A DNA stretch of 64,000 nucleotides from Candidatus Saccharimonadota bacterium. Lineage in GTDB: Bacteria > Patescibacteriota > Saccharimonadia > Saccharimonadales > Saccharimonadaceae. Positions 16,625 to 24,827 of this stretch are shown here, piece after piece (the stretch's first letter is position 1; every line of letters starts with the position of its first letter). The notes below the pieces were generated by a model, which worked only from the letters and a program-made list of their open reading frames with translations, made no database searches and had not been told where the DNA came from. The position numbers and the translations under genes are program-made. The DNA lies in NCBI GenBank assembly GCA_017962365.1, contig JAGCVL010000002.1:99834-163833 (forward strand), read 5' to 3'.

Positions 16625-16660
16625 TATTGATTTTTAAGATTTTTGATGTTGTAATATAAC

Positions 16661-16688
16661 TTGACAGAACAACAGTATATTATATATT
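16661..16688 (+). promoter_or_regulatory. Rightward promoter antisense to the DsbA-like gene
   Basis: TTGACA (16661-16666), 16 bp, TATATT (16683-16688) on the plus strand, back to back with the small-RNA promoter. No start codon follows within leaderless range. Transcription would run into the 3' end of the DsbA-like gene on the opposite strand. Confidence 0.4.
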
Positions 16689-16718
16689 AAGAATATCCCT
16701 GTTATTGTATTTATTTTG

Positions 16719-17414
16719 TTATGATTTCAGTCCACTATTGAAATACATCAACACGTATTCCCAGCCCCACGACAAATCAAACCCAGATTGCACTGAATCA
16801 TTGAACTTAAAATATGGCATCCCATTGACTAGCTTTGCGCTCTTTTCTGCATTCTTTTTAATCTCTGCAACCGTCTCGTCATTTTCTACACAACTTACAA
16901 AAGTTTCCCCAAGACCAATCTCTTTGCCCATATCAATCCAGTAATCTTTACCGAGCTTATTAAACTCACCAAATGCCGACTTGCCAAGCTTCGCATAATA
17001 TTCATTCCATACTTTTGTAATTGCAAGATTATAATAATCCCAGAATCTACCCTCATTTCTCGCGCAATAAATCGCCTCCGCCCCATATCGCGATTCAATC
17101 GACTTTGATTGACCATATTCATATAGAAAATCAGATACCCGTATTTCCACCAGCACATCATTCTGCTCTATATACCTCTTAAAGTCTTCCTCGTGCTCAA
17201 TAATTGCATTTTCAAACGCCACACAATACGGACAAGCCACATCGGAGTAAATAATGAAGTAGTTTTTTGCCTCCATATTCCCCACCGTCATCTCTTTATC
17301 CCAGACCCTCTCCGCATTCGACGGCTTTTGACTCATACTTGCCACCATTGCGGCAAAAATCGCCACTACGATTACCACGATGCCTATAATTCTGATAATT
17401 TTACCAGTTTTCAC
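16719..17414 (-). CDS. Membrane-anchored DsbA-like thiol-disulfide oxidoreductase
   Basis: A 231-residue thioredoxin-fold protein. An N-terminal anchor (about residues 5-25, IIRIIGIVVIVVAIFAAMV) places the rest outside. The active site is C61-P-Y-C64 in IIYSDVACPYCVAFENA, and the cis-Pro loop is GMPYFKF near residue 200. It fits the DSBA/BdbD-like family (Thioredoxin_4) that forms disulfides in exported proteins. It starts with GTG; the GTG overlaps the TGA of the upstream membrane-protein gene (GTGA), with AGGGAG as Shine-Dalgarno. The overlap argues that the two work together. Confidence 0.85.
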   Translation of the reverse strand: MKTGKIIRIIGIVVIVVAIFAAMVASMSQKPSNAERVWDKEMTVGNMEAKNYFIIYSDVACPYCVAFENAIIEHEEDFKRYIEQNDVLVEIRVSDFLYEYGQSKSIESRYGAEAIYCARNEGRFWDYYNLAITKVWNEYYAKLGKSAFGEFNKLGKDYWIDMGKEIGLGETFVSCVENDETVAEIKKNAEKSAKLVNGMPYFKFNDSVQSGFDLSWGWEYVLMYFNSGLKS

Positions 17415-18061
17415 TTTTTCTCCCTTTCGGCTCGCCGCCTCATATATCTTTCATTTATTATTATAACATAGGCTTCCTCGCCAATGCGCCTTAATGCCAA
17501 AATCGCGATTATAATCGCCACGGCCGTCACTATTCCAGATATTACACCACTCGCCGCCAAGCCTCCGGTCGAAAAGATTGCCCCCATAAGCGGCGTGAGT
17601 AGCGTAGTGCCACAAGTCGGACACCCCGCGCCTAGTGCAATAAGTCCCGTGATAATCCCCGCCTTCTCTACATTCGCAGAATTTGTATTCGTCTCGTTAT
17701 CGGTTGTTCCGGGTTGTTTTCGCTTTTTATCCCACAAAAACACGATCAAACCAATCAATATACCCTGAAGCACCGCAATCGTAAATACCGGCACCCACTC
17801 CATAAAAATCATATTTACCCCAAACACACCAATCAAAGCGTCGCCAATAATCTTCATCGTGCCACCTATACCTACCGCCCCCATCAACTGAAATTTTGAC
17901 ATTCCACCAGCAAGCAAATTCATGAGCGTTCCAAAAAATAAAAAGGCCACAACAAACCCAATTTGGAATTTTCTTTCTTTCGTGGCAAGTAAAATACCTT
18001 TCCCGGCCAAGGCAAAACCATCTAGCCACTTTCGCCAATTAAACTTGAGCTTCTTGCCCAC
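17411..18061 (-). CDS. Polytopic membrane protein with a CPTC redox motif
   Basis: A 216-residue protein with about five hydrophobic segments (near 32-52, 58-82, 90-110, 134-162, 165-190). Cys147-Pro-Thr-Cys150 sits in GLIALGAGCPTCGTTLLTPL, inside or at the edge of the fourth segment, where DsbB, VKOR and CcdA carry their redox cysteines. It is not recognised as any of these. Translation is coupled by overlap to the DsbA-like gene downstream, so it is a good candidate for reoxidising or reducing it. GTG start with GGAGGT 4 nt upstream. A TATAAT lies between hisS and this gene. Confidence 0.6.
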   Translation of the reverse strand: MGKKLKFNWRKWLDGFALAGKGILLATKERKFQIGFVVAFLFFGTLMNLLAGGMSKFQLMGAVGIGGTMKIIGDALIGVFGVNMIFMEWVPVFTIAVLQGILIGLIVFLWDKKRKQPGTTDNETNTNSANVEKAGIITGLIALGAGCPTCGTTLLTPLMGAIFSTGGLAASGVISGIVTAVAIIIAILALRRIGEEAYVIIINERYMRRRAEREKK

Positions 18062-18105
18062 TTTTACCTCCGCACTCTACTATATATTATATATATTCTA
18101 CCACA

Positions 18106-19377
18106 CTAATTGAATTCTTTAATTCGGTATTTGCCGCTTTCGGCTTCCGCCTCACCAAGTACGATGCCTTGTTTTGCAATCGCTGCTGCATATTTTAGCT
18201 TATCGCCCAACTTTTTATTGGATGCCACCACGGTCACCACTTTACCCTCAGATAATAACTGCCCAGCAACTTTTACGGCGTATGATAACTCATTATCAGT
18301 AATAGGCACCACTGCTACATCTACCACTTTATCAACTTGACTTTTCACCAAATTATTTTCAGCCAGAACATAAAATAGCCTACTAAGTCCAATCGATGCT
18401 CCCACTCCAGGGAGTTTCAAGTCGGTGAAATACTCAGCCAGATTTTCATAACGTCCACCCCCACCAATCGAACCAACCCCCATGTATTCCGGCAAACAAA
18501 ACTCAAACACCGTACCAGTGTAATAATCAAGACCTCGCACAATCCGCATATCAGCTCGCACCATCTCGGAATAACCGGCTTTTTCGAGCATACCGACGAC
18601 CGCATAAAGCTCACTTACACCATCCTCAAACATCTCACCACTTATACCAAGCTCGCGAAGCCCCTGTACTACACTCTCCACGTCGCCACTAAGCTGCATC
18701 AAAGCCAAAACTTTATTGCGATTTTTCTCACCAATACCAAGCTCATCTAAGGCTTCTACCGTCTTCTCTGCTGGGACCTTTTCCGAATGGTCGATAATGC
18801 TATATATATCCGCCGCTTGATTTTGCAAATTAAGCGCCTCTATCATGCCAGTCACAATCTTGCGATTACTCACCCGAGCTATAATTGGTGTGTTAAGCTC
18901 CATGCTTCTTAGGGCATCAAGTGCGGTCATTAGCACGTCTGCGTCATAATAAAGTGGCAACTCACCCCGCCCAATCACATCCACATCGCACTGATAAAAC
19001 TCGCGGAATCTCCCCTTCTGTGCTCTTTCGCCACGAAAATTTCGCCCAATCTGCGATACCTTAAATGGGAACTTTAAATCATTTTCATGCTCTACCACGT
19101 ACCTAGCTAGTGGTACGGTGTGGTCAAATCTGAGCGCCTGGTCGGCACCCTCAGATGCTTCCGCCGTCTTCACCACTTTATAAATCTGCTTTTCAGTGTC
19201 ACCACCAGCTTTTGCAAGCAATATCTCACACCTATCAATAATCGGTGTCTCGATATTTAAGAAACCGTGCTTCCGATAGACACCCGCTATGCCATCTCTA
19301 ATCTTACTAAATGTAGCTTGTGCCTCCGGCAACAATTCTTGCATGCCAGAAATCGGACTCGTATTTACTTTTTTCAT
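18106..19377 (-). CDS. hisS: Histidyl-tRNA synthetase
   Basis: A class II synthetase, 423 residues. Motif 1 region (FLNIETPIIDRCEILLAKAG), motif 2 (RNFRGERAQKGRFREFYQCDVDVIG), the histidine loops (RGLDYYTGTVFEF) and the HGTP anticodon-binding domain at the C-terminus are all present. TATAAT (19390-19385) lies 7 nt before the ATG with no Shine-Dalgarno, so it is probably leaderless. The start MKKVNTSPISGMQELLP matches the family; an upstream in-frame extension is rejected. Its promoter lies right beside a copied tRNA-Lys 3' end (19418-19444). Confidence 0.97.
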   Translation of the reverse strand: MKKVNTSPISGMQELLPEAQATFSKIRDGIAGVYRKHGFLNIETPIIDRCEILLAKAGGDTEKQIYKVVKTAEASEGADQALRFDHTVPLARYVVEHENDLKFPFKVSQIGRNFRGERAQKGRFREFYQCDVDVIGRGELPLYYDADVLMTALDALRSMELNTPIIARVSNRKIVTGMIEALNLQNQAADIYSIIDHSEKVPAEKTVEALDELGIGEKNRNKVLALMQLSGDVESVVQGLRELGISGEMFEDGVSELYAVVGMLEKAGYSEMVRADMRIVRGLDYYTGTVFEFCLPEYMGVGSIGGGGRYENLAEYFTDLKLPGVGASIGLSRLFYVLAENNLVKSQVDKVVDVAVVPITDNELSYAVKVAGQLLSEGKVVTVVASNKKLGDKLKYAAAIAKQGIVLGEAEAESGKYRIKEFN

Positions 19378-19417
19378 ATCTCTAATTATACCATATAATA
19401 TATTATAATTTTGCACA

Positions 19418-19444
19418 AAAAATGGTGAGTCGGGAGGGGCTCGA
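19418..19444 (-). repeat. Copy of the tRNA-Lys 3' end
   Basis: 27 bp identical to 19483-19509, 65 bp downstream of the original in the same orientation. In RNA sense it holds the T-loop end, the 3' T-stem strand, the 3' acceptor strand and CCA (22 nt). Adjacent sequence (about 19453-19462) is complementary to the copy, so GGGGCTCG/CGAGCCCC forms a strong hairpin in place of the T-arm. Confidence 0.85.
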
Positions 19445-19487
19445 TTCGCAAGAACGAGCCCCGCTCGTAAACTCCCAGATACAAAAA

Positions 19488-19564
19488 TGGTGAGTCGGGA
19501 GGGGCTCGAACCCTCGACACCGGGCTTAAAAGGCCCGTGCTCTAACCTGCTGAGCTACCGACCC
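19488..19564 (-). tRNA. tRNA-Lys(UUU)
   Basis: Cloverleaf with acceptor GGGTCGG/CCGACTC, anticodon stem CGGGC/GCCCG and loop CTTTTAA (anticodon TTT), T-arm GAGGG-TTCGAGC-CCCTC, discriminator A and an encoded CCA. It is first in order of coordinate of a Lys-Val-Phe cluster. A 27-bp copy of its 3' end lies 65 bp downstream. Confidence 0.95.
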
Positions 19565-19573
19565 ATCCTACGA

Positions 19574-19650
19574 TGGTGGACGATAGAGGAGTCGAACCTC
19601 TGACCTTGTCTACGTCAAAGACACGCTCTAGCCAACTGAGCTAATCGTCC
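19574..19650 (-). tRNA. tRNA-Val(GAC)
   Basis: Acceptor GGACGAT with its 3' partner, anticodon stem TGTCT/AGACA and loop TTGACGT (anticodon GAC), T-arm AGAGG-TTCGACT-CCTCT, encoded CCA. No 3'-end duplication is seen. Confidence 0.94.
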
Positions 19651-19651
19651 A

Positions 19652-19727
19652 TGGTGGTTCCGGCTGGACTTGAACCAGCGACACAAGGCTCTTCAGGCCT
19701 CTGCTCTACCAACTGAGCTACAGAACC
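19652..19727 (-). tRNA. tRNA-Phe(GAA)
   Basis: Acceptor GGTTCTG with CGGAACC, anticodon stem GAGGC/GCCTT and loop CTGAAGA (anticodon GAA), T-loop TTCAAGT, encoded CCA. One base separates it from tRNA-Val, so the three tRNAs are presumably one transcript. Confidence 0.95.
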
Positions 19728-19743
19728 AACTTTATTTATTATA

Positions 19744-19968
19744 TCACATTCCGATAATTTCCACCACCTTTTTCCGTGATTTTGCGCCAGTTTTTATTAA
19801 GACGCAGCTTTTTGCTACGTCATAATACTCCGCAAGCAATTTCACAAGCCCATCATTTGCCTCACCGTCATGTGCTTTTTCATGTAAGTATACCACCAGA
19901 CCATCAGGGGCCACCTCGACAAGCGGCCCCTTACGGCTACCAGGTTTTACTGTAACCTGTACTAGCAT
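19744..19968 (-). CDS. DUF167 (YggU) family protein
   Basis: A 74-residue protein of the YggU/DUF167 family (VQVTVKPGSRKG, VYLHEKAHDGEANDGLVKLLAEYY, CVLIKTGAKSRKKVVEI), the usual size and pattern. The family is widespread but biochemically undefined. Its ATG shares a base with the stop of the upstream membrane-protein gene (TAATG), so the two are translationally coupled. It lies just upstream of the tRNA cluster on the same strand. Confidence 0.85.
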   Translation of the reverse strand: MLVQVTVKPGSRKGPLVEVAPDGLVVYLHEKAHDGEANDGLVKLLAEYYDVAKSCVLIKTGAKSRKKVVEIIGM

Positions 19969-20372
19969 TATTTCTTCTTAGTGCTGTCAGCGATGGTCTG
20001 AGTGTTGTGCCAGATCATGATGAACATCATTGCACCTTCATAAATCAACCGAATTACGATTGGGCCAAGCACCAATGTCAAGATGAATGACAAGAAGCTA
20101 ACGCTGATCAAAGAGAACGATGCCAAAACTACAAAGATGGTCCCAATGTAGTACAACACCTTCATGATTGGCTCAATCCACATTGTCTTGAAAGCCAAGA
20201 AATCCTTTAGCCATACCAAGAACTTACCTTTTGGCTCTTGTTTTGCTTTCACAAATAGGAAGTGAACTAGCACACCTCCGATAATCGCCAAAATGAGGGC
20301 GATGATTGTCCAAATCCCTGCTCCGGCGCTCACACCAGTAGTCACCGTAGGATAAGATGTTGTGTAATACAT
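19968..20372 (-). CDS. Three-helix membrane protein (DUF4282-like)
   Basis: A 134-residue membrane protein with segments at about 18-42 (AGIWTIIALILAIIGGVLVH), 70-90 (VLYYIGTIFVVLASFSLISV) and 92-118. The second half resembles DUF4282 (FILTLVLGPIVIRLIYEGAMM). The short N-terminus is Tyr/Thr-rich (MYYTTSYPTVTTG). AAGGAG lies 7 nt before the ATG. It is coupled to the DUF167 gene. Function unknown. Confidence 0.65.
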   Translation of the reverse strand: MYYTTSYPTVTTGVSAGAGIWTIIALILAIIGGVLVHFLFVKAKQEPKGKFLVWLKDFLAFKTMWIEPIMKVLYYIGTIFVVLASFSLISVSFLSFILTLVLGPIVIRLIYEGAMMFIMIWHNTQTIADSTKKK

Positions 20373-20487
20373 ATATAACTCCTTATATTATTATATTAAC
20401 TTTATAATACCACAAAAAAAAATTTTTTGTAAATACTTTTTTTCATAACCACTATAAAATAGTTACCTCGTATTATATAATATATAC
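20373..20487. other. Divergent intergenic region
   Basis: A very AT-rich region with a run of A/T near 20410-20445. It holds the leader of the three-helix membrane protein (minus) and the rarA -10 box, TATAAT at 20476-20481 (plus). No other gene or structured element is seen. Confidence 0.6.
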
Positions 20488-21678
20488 ATGAATAGAGTCC
20501 CCCTTGCAGAGCGTATGCGCCCAACTAAGCTAGAAGATGTCTTAGGACAGGACGATGTTATTGGGGATGGCAAAATCCTTACCGAAATCGTCAAGAAAAA
20601 AGAGCCCGTCAATTTAATCTTTTGGGGTCCTCCCGGCACTGGTAAGACCACCCTAGCTCGCATCTTGGCTCATGAATTTGATGCTGATTTTATCGAAATC
20701 TCAGCCGTCACTGCCGGCAAAAAAGATGTCGAAGAAGTCGTAAAGCGCGCTGAGCTCAACTGGAATTTAAAAGTCCGCACAGTTCTCTTCGTCGATGAAA
20801 TCCACCGCTTTAATAAAGCCCAGCAAGACGCTTTTTTGCCTCATGTCGAATCCGGCCTTATCACTTTAATTGGTGCCACTACCGAAAACCCATCTTTTGA
20901 AGTCATTTCGCCGCTCCTTTCCCGCTCTCGCGTCGTCATCATTAAACCACTGAGTAAAGCCTCAGTCTTACAAATACTCACAAAAACCTGTAAATCTGAA
21001 AAAATCAAAATCACTAAAGACGCATTGGACTATTTGGCTGAATTATCTAGCGGCGATGCAAGAAGCGCGCTTGGAGACTTAGAGCTTGCAGCTTCGCTTT
21101 CAAGCAATGTAACTAAAAACGTCGTCATCGAAGCCGCTGGTAAAAAACTCCCCGGCTACGACAAAAAAGGTGACCGTCATTATGATACTATTTCAGCCTT
21201 TATCAAGTCTATGCGCGGCTCCGACGTCGACGCAGCGCTTTACTACCTCGCCCGCATGGTTAATTCTGGTGAAGACCCCAAGTTTATCGCTCGTCGCATG
21301 GTCATCTTTGCATCCGAAGACATCGGTCTCGCCGGAAACGGCGCCCTAAGTCTCGCCACCGCTTGTTTTCAGGCTATCGAACGTGTCGGTATGCCAGAAT
21401 CCGGCCTTATCCTCGCCCATACCACAGTCGCCCTCGCTCTCTCTAAAAAATCCCGTGCCACCACCGACGCCTGGTACACCGCCCTAGATCTTGCCAAAAA
21501 AACTATGAATGAACCCGTCCCTACTTGGCTTCGCAATGCACCAACCAAACTCATGAAGGATCTCGGTTTTGGCGAAGGCCAAAAGTGGGAAGCTGGTTTC
21601 CATTTGGACAAAAACTACCTCCCGGATTCCATCAAAGACACAAAAATTTACGCGTCTTCCAAAAACGCTCCGCTTTGA
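20488..21678 (+). CDS. rarA: Replication-associated recombination protein A (MgsA/RarA AAA+ ATPase)
   Basis: A clamp-loader-like AAA+ ATPase acting at stalled replication forks. The 396 residues carry PLAERMRPTKLEDVLGQ, Walker A GPPGTGKTTLARI (near 51), Walker B VLFVDEIHRFNKAQQDAFLP, sensor 1 IGATTENPSFEV, and the C-terminal tetramerisation domain (RMVIFASEDIGLAG, PTKLMKDLGFG). TATAAT lies exactly 6 nt before the ATG, so it is probably leaderless. The last 31 bp overlap the convergent ABC transporter gene. Confidence 0.96.
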   Translation: MNRVPLAERMRPTKLEDVLGQDDVIGDGKILTEIVKKKEPVNLIFWGPPGTGKTTLARILAHEFDADFIEISAVTAGKKDVEEVVKRAELNWNLKVRTVLFVDEIHRFNKAQQDAFLPHVESGLITLIGATTENPSFEVISPLLSRSRVVIIKPLSKASVLQILTKTCKSEKIKITKDALDYLAELSSGDARSALGDLELAASLSSNVTKNVVIEAAGKKLPGYDKKGDRHYDTISAFIKSMRGSDVDAALYYLARMVNSGEDPKFIARRMVIFASEDIGLAGNGALSLATACFQAIERVGMPESGLILAHTTVALALSKKSRATTDAWYTALDLAKKTMNEPVPTWLRNAPTKLMKDLGFGEGQKWEAGFHLDKNYLPDSIKDTKIYASSKNAPL

Positions 21679-23420
21679 CGCGACCAAAGTTTTGCATATT
21701 CACCACCAGCTTTAAGGAGCTCTTTATGTGAACCTTGCTCCACTATTTTCCCATCCCGAAGCACTACGATTTTATCAAGCCCTGCAATCGTAGACAATCG
21801 ATGTGCCACCACGATAGATGTACGCCCTTCCATCAAATTTGATAGCGCCTGCTGAATTGCCGCTTCCGACTCGGAATCAAGTGCCGAAGTCGCCTCGTCA
21901 AGCACCAATATTGGCGCGTCTTTCAAAATCGCCCGTGCAATCGCAATCCTCTGCCTTTGCCCACCAGACAATTTTACTCCGCGCTCACCCACCATCGTAT
22001 CATACCCGTCTGGCAAATCTGCAATAAATTCATCCGCATGCGCAAGACGCACCGCTTCAAATACTTCTTCGTCAGTCGCACCCGGCTTACCATAGGCAAC
22101 ATTTTCAAATATGCTCCGATGAAACAGCGAAGATTCTTGCGGGACATACGCAATCGCCTCCCGCAAAGTTTTCTGGGTCACATCACGGATATCTTGCTCA
22201 TCAATATAAATCGCCCCTGCTTTCACATCGTCAAACCTAAGCAATAATTTTGTCAAAGTCGACTTGCCAGAACCAGACACACCCACTAGCCCCACACTTT
22301 CGCCTGGCTTGATCTCCAAACTAAAATCTTCAAATAATTTATCTTTTTGCTTTTCATGGCTAAAAGTCACGTGACGAAAATCAATTTTTGCATCGCCTAC
22401 TTTGAGCGGCTTATCGGTTTTATCATCAATAATATATGGCAAGTCTAATATCTCCACCATTTCCTTTGCATCACCTAGCGACCGATTAATATTTCTAAGT
22501 ATATGATTAATCGTCCACATATTTGAAAGCAAAGAATTTGATAATGAGTATAAGAACACAATGTTTGCAATTGAAAGCCCAAATAAATCATGACTCATCA
22601 CAATCAAAATCAAAAGTGCCACAAAAGTAATCATGTTTACAACGTTCATCGACATGTTTCGCCAAAGTGAAACTTTTGCTACATTTATCGTCGCATCGTG
22701 CGTCCGCTTCGTCGCTCGTTCAAATCTCGTCTTCTCGAATTTTTCTCGCGCATAGGATTTTATCGATAATTCATTTGTGATCGCATCCGCTAGTTGTCCA
22801 GTCTGTTTATTTTCCGCTGTTGCCAAAGCCGCATCTACGTGCCTAGTCTTATAAAAAGTCGTAATCGCCACCGCAAGATATGTCGCTGTATAGATTATCA
22901 AAATTATCGCAAATGGCGGACACACAAAAGCCGCTACCCCGATTGAAAACAAAATCGTAAGCGCTAAAGGATAAATATCCCACAAAAATCCTGACTTCAA
23001 ATTAATAAACGCATTTGGCAATTTATTCGCTGCACTAGTAAGCGAACCTGAAAACCTATTCGAGTGAAAAGTCATCGACTGATTGACCACCGCCTCAAAA
23101 GCCAAGTGTGATAAATATTCACCGCCCTTCGCATCGAGTGACCAATCCAGCCAATCAAGCGCTCGAATCACCGCCAGATTATTTACCGCTGCCGGAATGA
23201 TCGTAAGCATCAATATCCCCACATAATTTGCAAGCTCAAAATCCCCGCTTGAAAGTTTACCAATAATTCCCGAAGTACCATACGGCACCACCACATTCGA
23301 AATAAAAATCCATACTGGCACGAGCAGAAGCACCAAAATCGTCCGCACTTTATATTGCATCAGTGCTTTCCAAAAATAATACAACGTTCTCTTTATGTTA
23401 CTGGACTTTTCTCGTTTCAT
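21648..23420 (-). CDS. ABC exporter half-transporter (permease fused to ATPase)
   Basis: A 590-residue type I exporter half. An N-terminal six-helix domain (about 25-320) precedes a nucleotide-binding domain with Walker A GLVGVSGSGKST, Q-loop YVPQESSLFH, signature LSGGQRQRIAIARAI, Walker B ILVLDEATSALD and H-loop VVAHRLSTI. It resembles MsbA/LmrA-type multidrug or lipid exporters and would act as a homodimer. The substrate cannot be assigned. TATAAT lies 6 nt before the ATG, and the divergent glyS starts only 14 bp away. Confidence 0.9.
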   Translation of the reverse strand: MKREKSSNIKRTLYYFWKALMQYKVRTILVLLLVPVWIFISNVVVPYGTSGIIGKLSSGDFELANYVGILMLTIIPAAVNNLAVIRALDWLDWSLDAKGGEYLSHLAFEAVVNQSMTFHSNRFSGSLTSAANKLPNAFINLKSGFLWDIYPLALTILFSIGVAAFVCPPFAIILIIYTATYLAVAITTFYKTRHVDAALATAENKQTGQLADAITNELSIKSYAREKFEKTRFERATKRTHDATINVAKVSLWRNMSMNVVNMITFVALLILIVMSHDLFGLSIANIVFLYSLSNSLLSNMWTINHILRNINRSLGDAKEMVEILDLPYIIDDKTDKPLKVGDAKIDFRHVTFSHEKQKDKLFEDFSLEIKPGESVGLVGVSGSGKSTLTKLLLRFDDVKAGAIYIDEQDIRDVTQKTLREAIAYVPQESSLFHRSIFENVAYGKPGATDEEVFEAVRLAHADEFIADLPDGYDTMVGERGVKLSGGQRQRIAIARAILKDAPILVLDEATSALDSESEAAIQQALSNLMEGRTSIVVAHRLSTIAGLDKIVVLRDGKIVEQGSHKELLKAGGEYAKLWSRQSGAFLEDA

Positions 23421-23422
23421 GT

Positions 23423-23432
23423 TATAATTATA
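23423..23432. promoter_or_regulatory. Overlapping divergent -10 boxes of the ABC exporter and glyS
   Basis: The 14-bp gap between the start codons (23420 and 23435) contains TATAAT on the plus strand (23423-23428) and TATAAT on the minus strand (23432-23427), sharing two base pairs. Each is exactly 6 nt from its ATG. The two promoters should exclude each other. Confidence 0.8.
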
Positions 23433-23434
23433 TC

Positions 23435-24778
23435 ATGAGTAAGTTAGAGGATATCGTAAGTTTATGCAAACGCCGCGGTTTTATTTTCCCTGGCAGTGAT
23501 ATTTATGGCGGCATGGCCGGCACTTGGGACTTTGGTCCGCTCGGTGTCATGCTGAAAAAAAATCTCATGGATTCTTGGTGGCATTTCTTTGTCGAAAAAC
23601 GCGACGACATGTACGGTGTCGACGCCGCCATCCTTATGAACCCTCGTACCTGGGAAGCATCCGGTCATACCGCTACTTTTGCCGACCCGCTTGTTGAATG
23701 TAAAGAATGTAAATCTCGCTTCCGCGCCGACAAAATCGCTAACAATATTACTGAATCCGTCACTACCGAAGAATTTTTAAATACCCACACCAAATGTCCA
23801 GTCTGCGGCAAGGAAAACTGGGGCCCCATCCGCAAGTTCAACATGATGTTTGAAACCCACGTCGGAGCTGTTTTACCAGATGATAACGCAGAGCTCGCCG
23901 ATAAAAACAAAGCTTACCTCCGCCCAGAGACAGCTCAAGGTATTTTTACGAACTACAAAAATATCGTCGACACCATTTACCCAGATCTTCCATTTGGTAT
24001 CGCTCAACAAGGAAAATCTTTCAGAAATGAAATCAGCCCACGCGACTTCATTCTCCGCGACCGCGAATGCTATCAAATGGAAATCGAATATTTTGTCAAA
24101 CCCGACACTTGGGAAGAAAACTTTGAAAAAATGCGCGCCCTTCAACATGATTTCCTGGCCAATGTCGCCGGACTTAAATCTGAAGACATCCACGAGTACG
24201 AAGTTCCAGCAGAAGACCGCGCCCACTACTCCAAGCGCACCATTGATTTCATGTTTGATTATCCAAACGGCGAAGAGGAACTCATGGGTCTTGCCTATCG
24301 CACCGATTTTGACCTTGCAAATATTGCAAGAGAATCCGGCAAATCCATGGAATATCGCGACAAAAAGACTAATGAGACATTTGTCCCACATATCATCGAG
24401 CCATCCATTGGCGTCGAACGACTCTTCCTTGCCGTACTTTCAACTGCATACACAGAAGACGAAATCGATGGCGAAAAACGCACCATTTTGAAACTTCCAA
24501 CCCATCTCGCACCATACAAATTCTGCGTTTCACCATTGCTCAAAAACAAACCAGAGCTCGTCGAGAAGGCTCGCGAAGTATATAACCTCCTGAAAGAAAA
24601 ATATACTTTCGTAACTTGGGACGATTCCGGCAACATCGGCAAACGCTATCGCAAACAAGACGAAATCGGCACACCAAAATGCATCGTCATTGATTTTGAC
24701 ACGTTGGAAGATGACACAGTTACTATCCGCGACCGCGACACCGCCACTCAAATTCGCAAAAAAATTGCCGAACTTTGA
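23435..24778 (+). CDS. glyS: Glycyl-tRNA synthetase (dimeric, eukaryote/archaea-like type)
   Basis: A class II GlyRS of the alpha2 type, 447 residues: SLCKRRGFIFPGSDIYGG, AGTWDFGPLGVMLKKN, a CKECKSR...CPVCG zinc-like insertion, LRPETAQGIFTNYKN, motif 2 FGIAQQGKSFRNEISPRDFILRDREC and motif 3 PSIGVERLFLAVL. The C-terminal anticodon-binding domain follows (LAPYKFCVSPL). This type differs from the alpha2beta2 GlyQS of many bacteria. Probably leaderless, with its -10 overlapping the divergent ABC promoter. TGA stop codon. Confidence 0.96.
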   Translation: MSKLEDIVSLCKRRGFIFPGSDIYGGMAGTWDFGPLGVMLKKNLMDSWWHFFVEKRDDMYGVDAAILMNPRTWEASGHTATFADPLVECKECKSRFRADKIANNITESVTTEEFLNTHTKCPVCGKENWGPIRKFNMMFETHVGAVLPDDNAELADKNKAYLRPETAQGIFTNYKNIVDTIYPDLPFGIAQQGKSFRNEISPRDFILRDRECYQMEIEYFVKPDTWEENFEKMRALQHDFLANVAGLKSEDIHEYEVPAEDRAHYSKRTIDFMFDYPNGEEELMGLAYRTDFDLANIARESGKSMEYRDKKTNETFVPHIIEPSIGVERLFLAVLSTAYTEDEIDGEKRTILKLPTHLAPYKFCVSPLLKNKPELVEKAREVYNLLKEKYTFVTWDDSGNIGKRYRKQDEIGTPKCIVIDFDTLEDDTVTIRDRDTATQIRKKIAEL

Positions 24779-24827
24779 TATTTTTAGCATAAGTATGATA
24801 TAATTATCCTATAAAAGGAGTATAATC

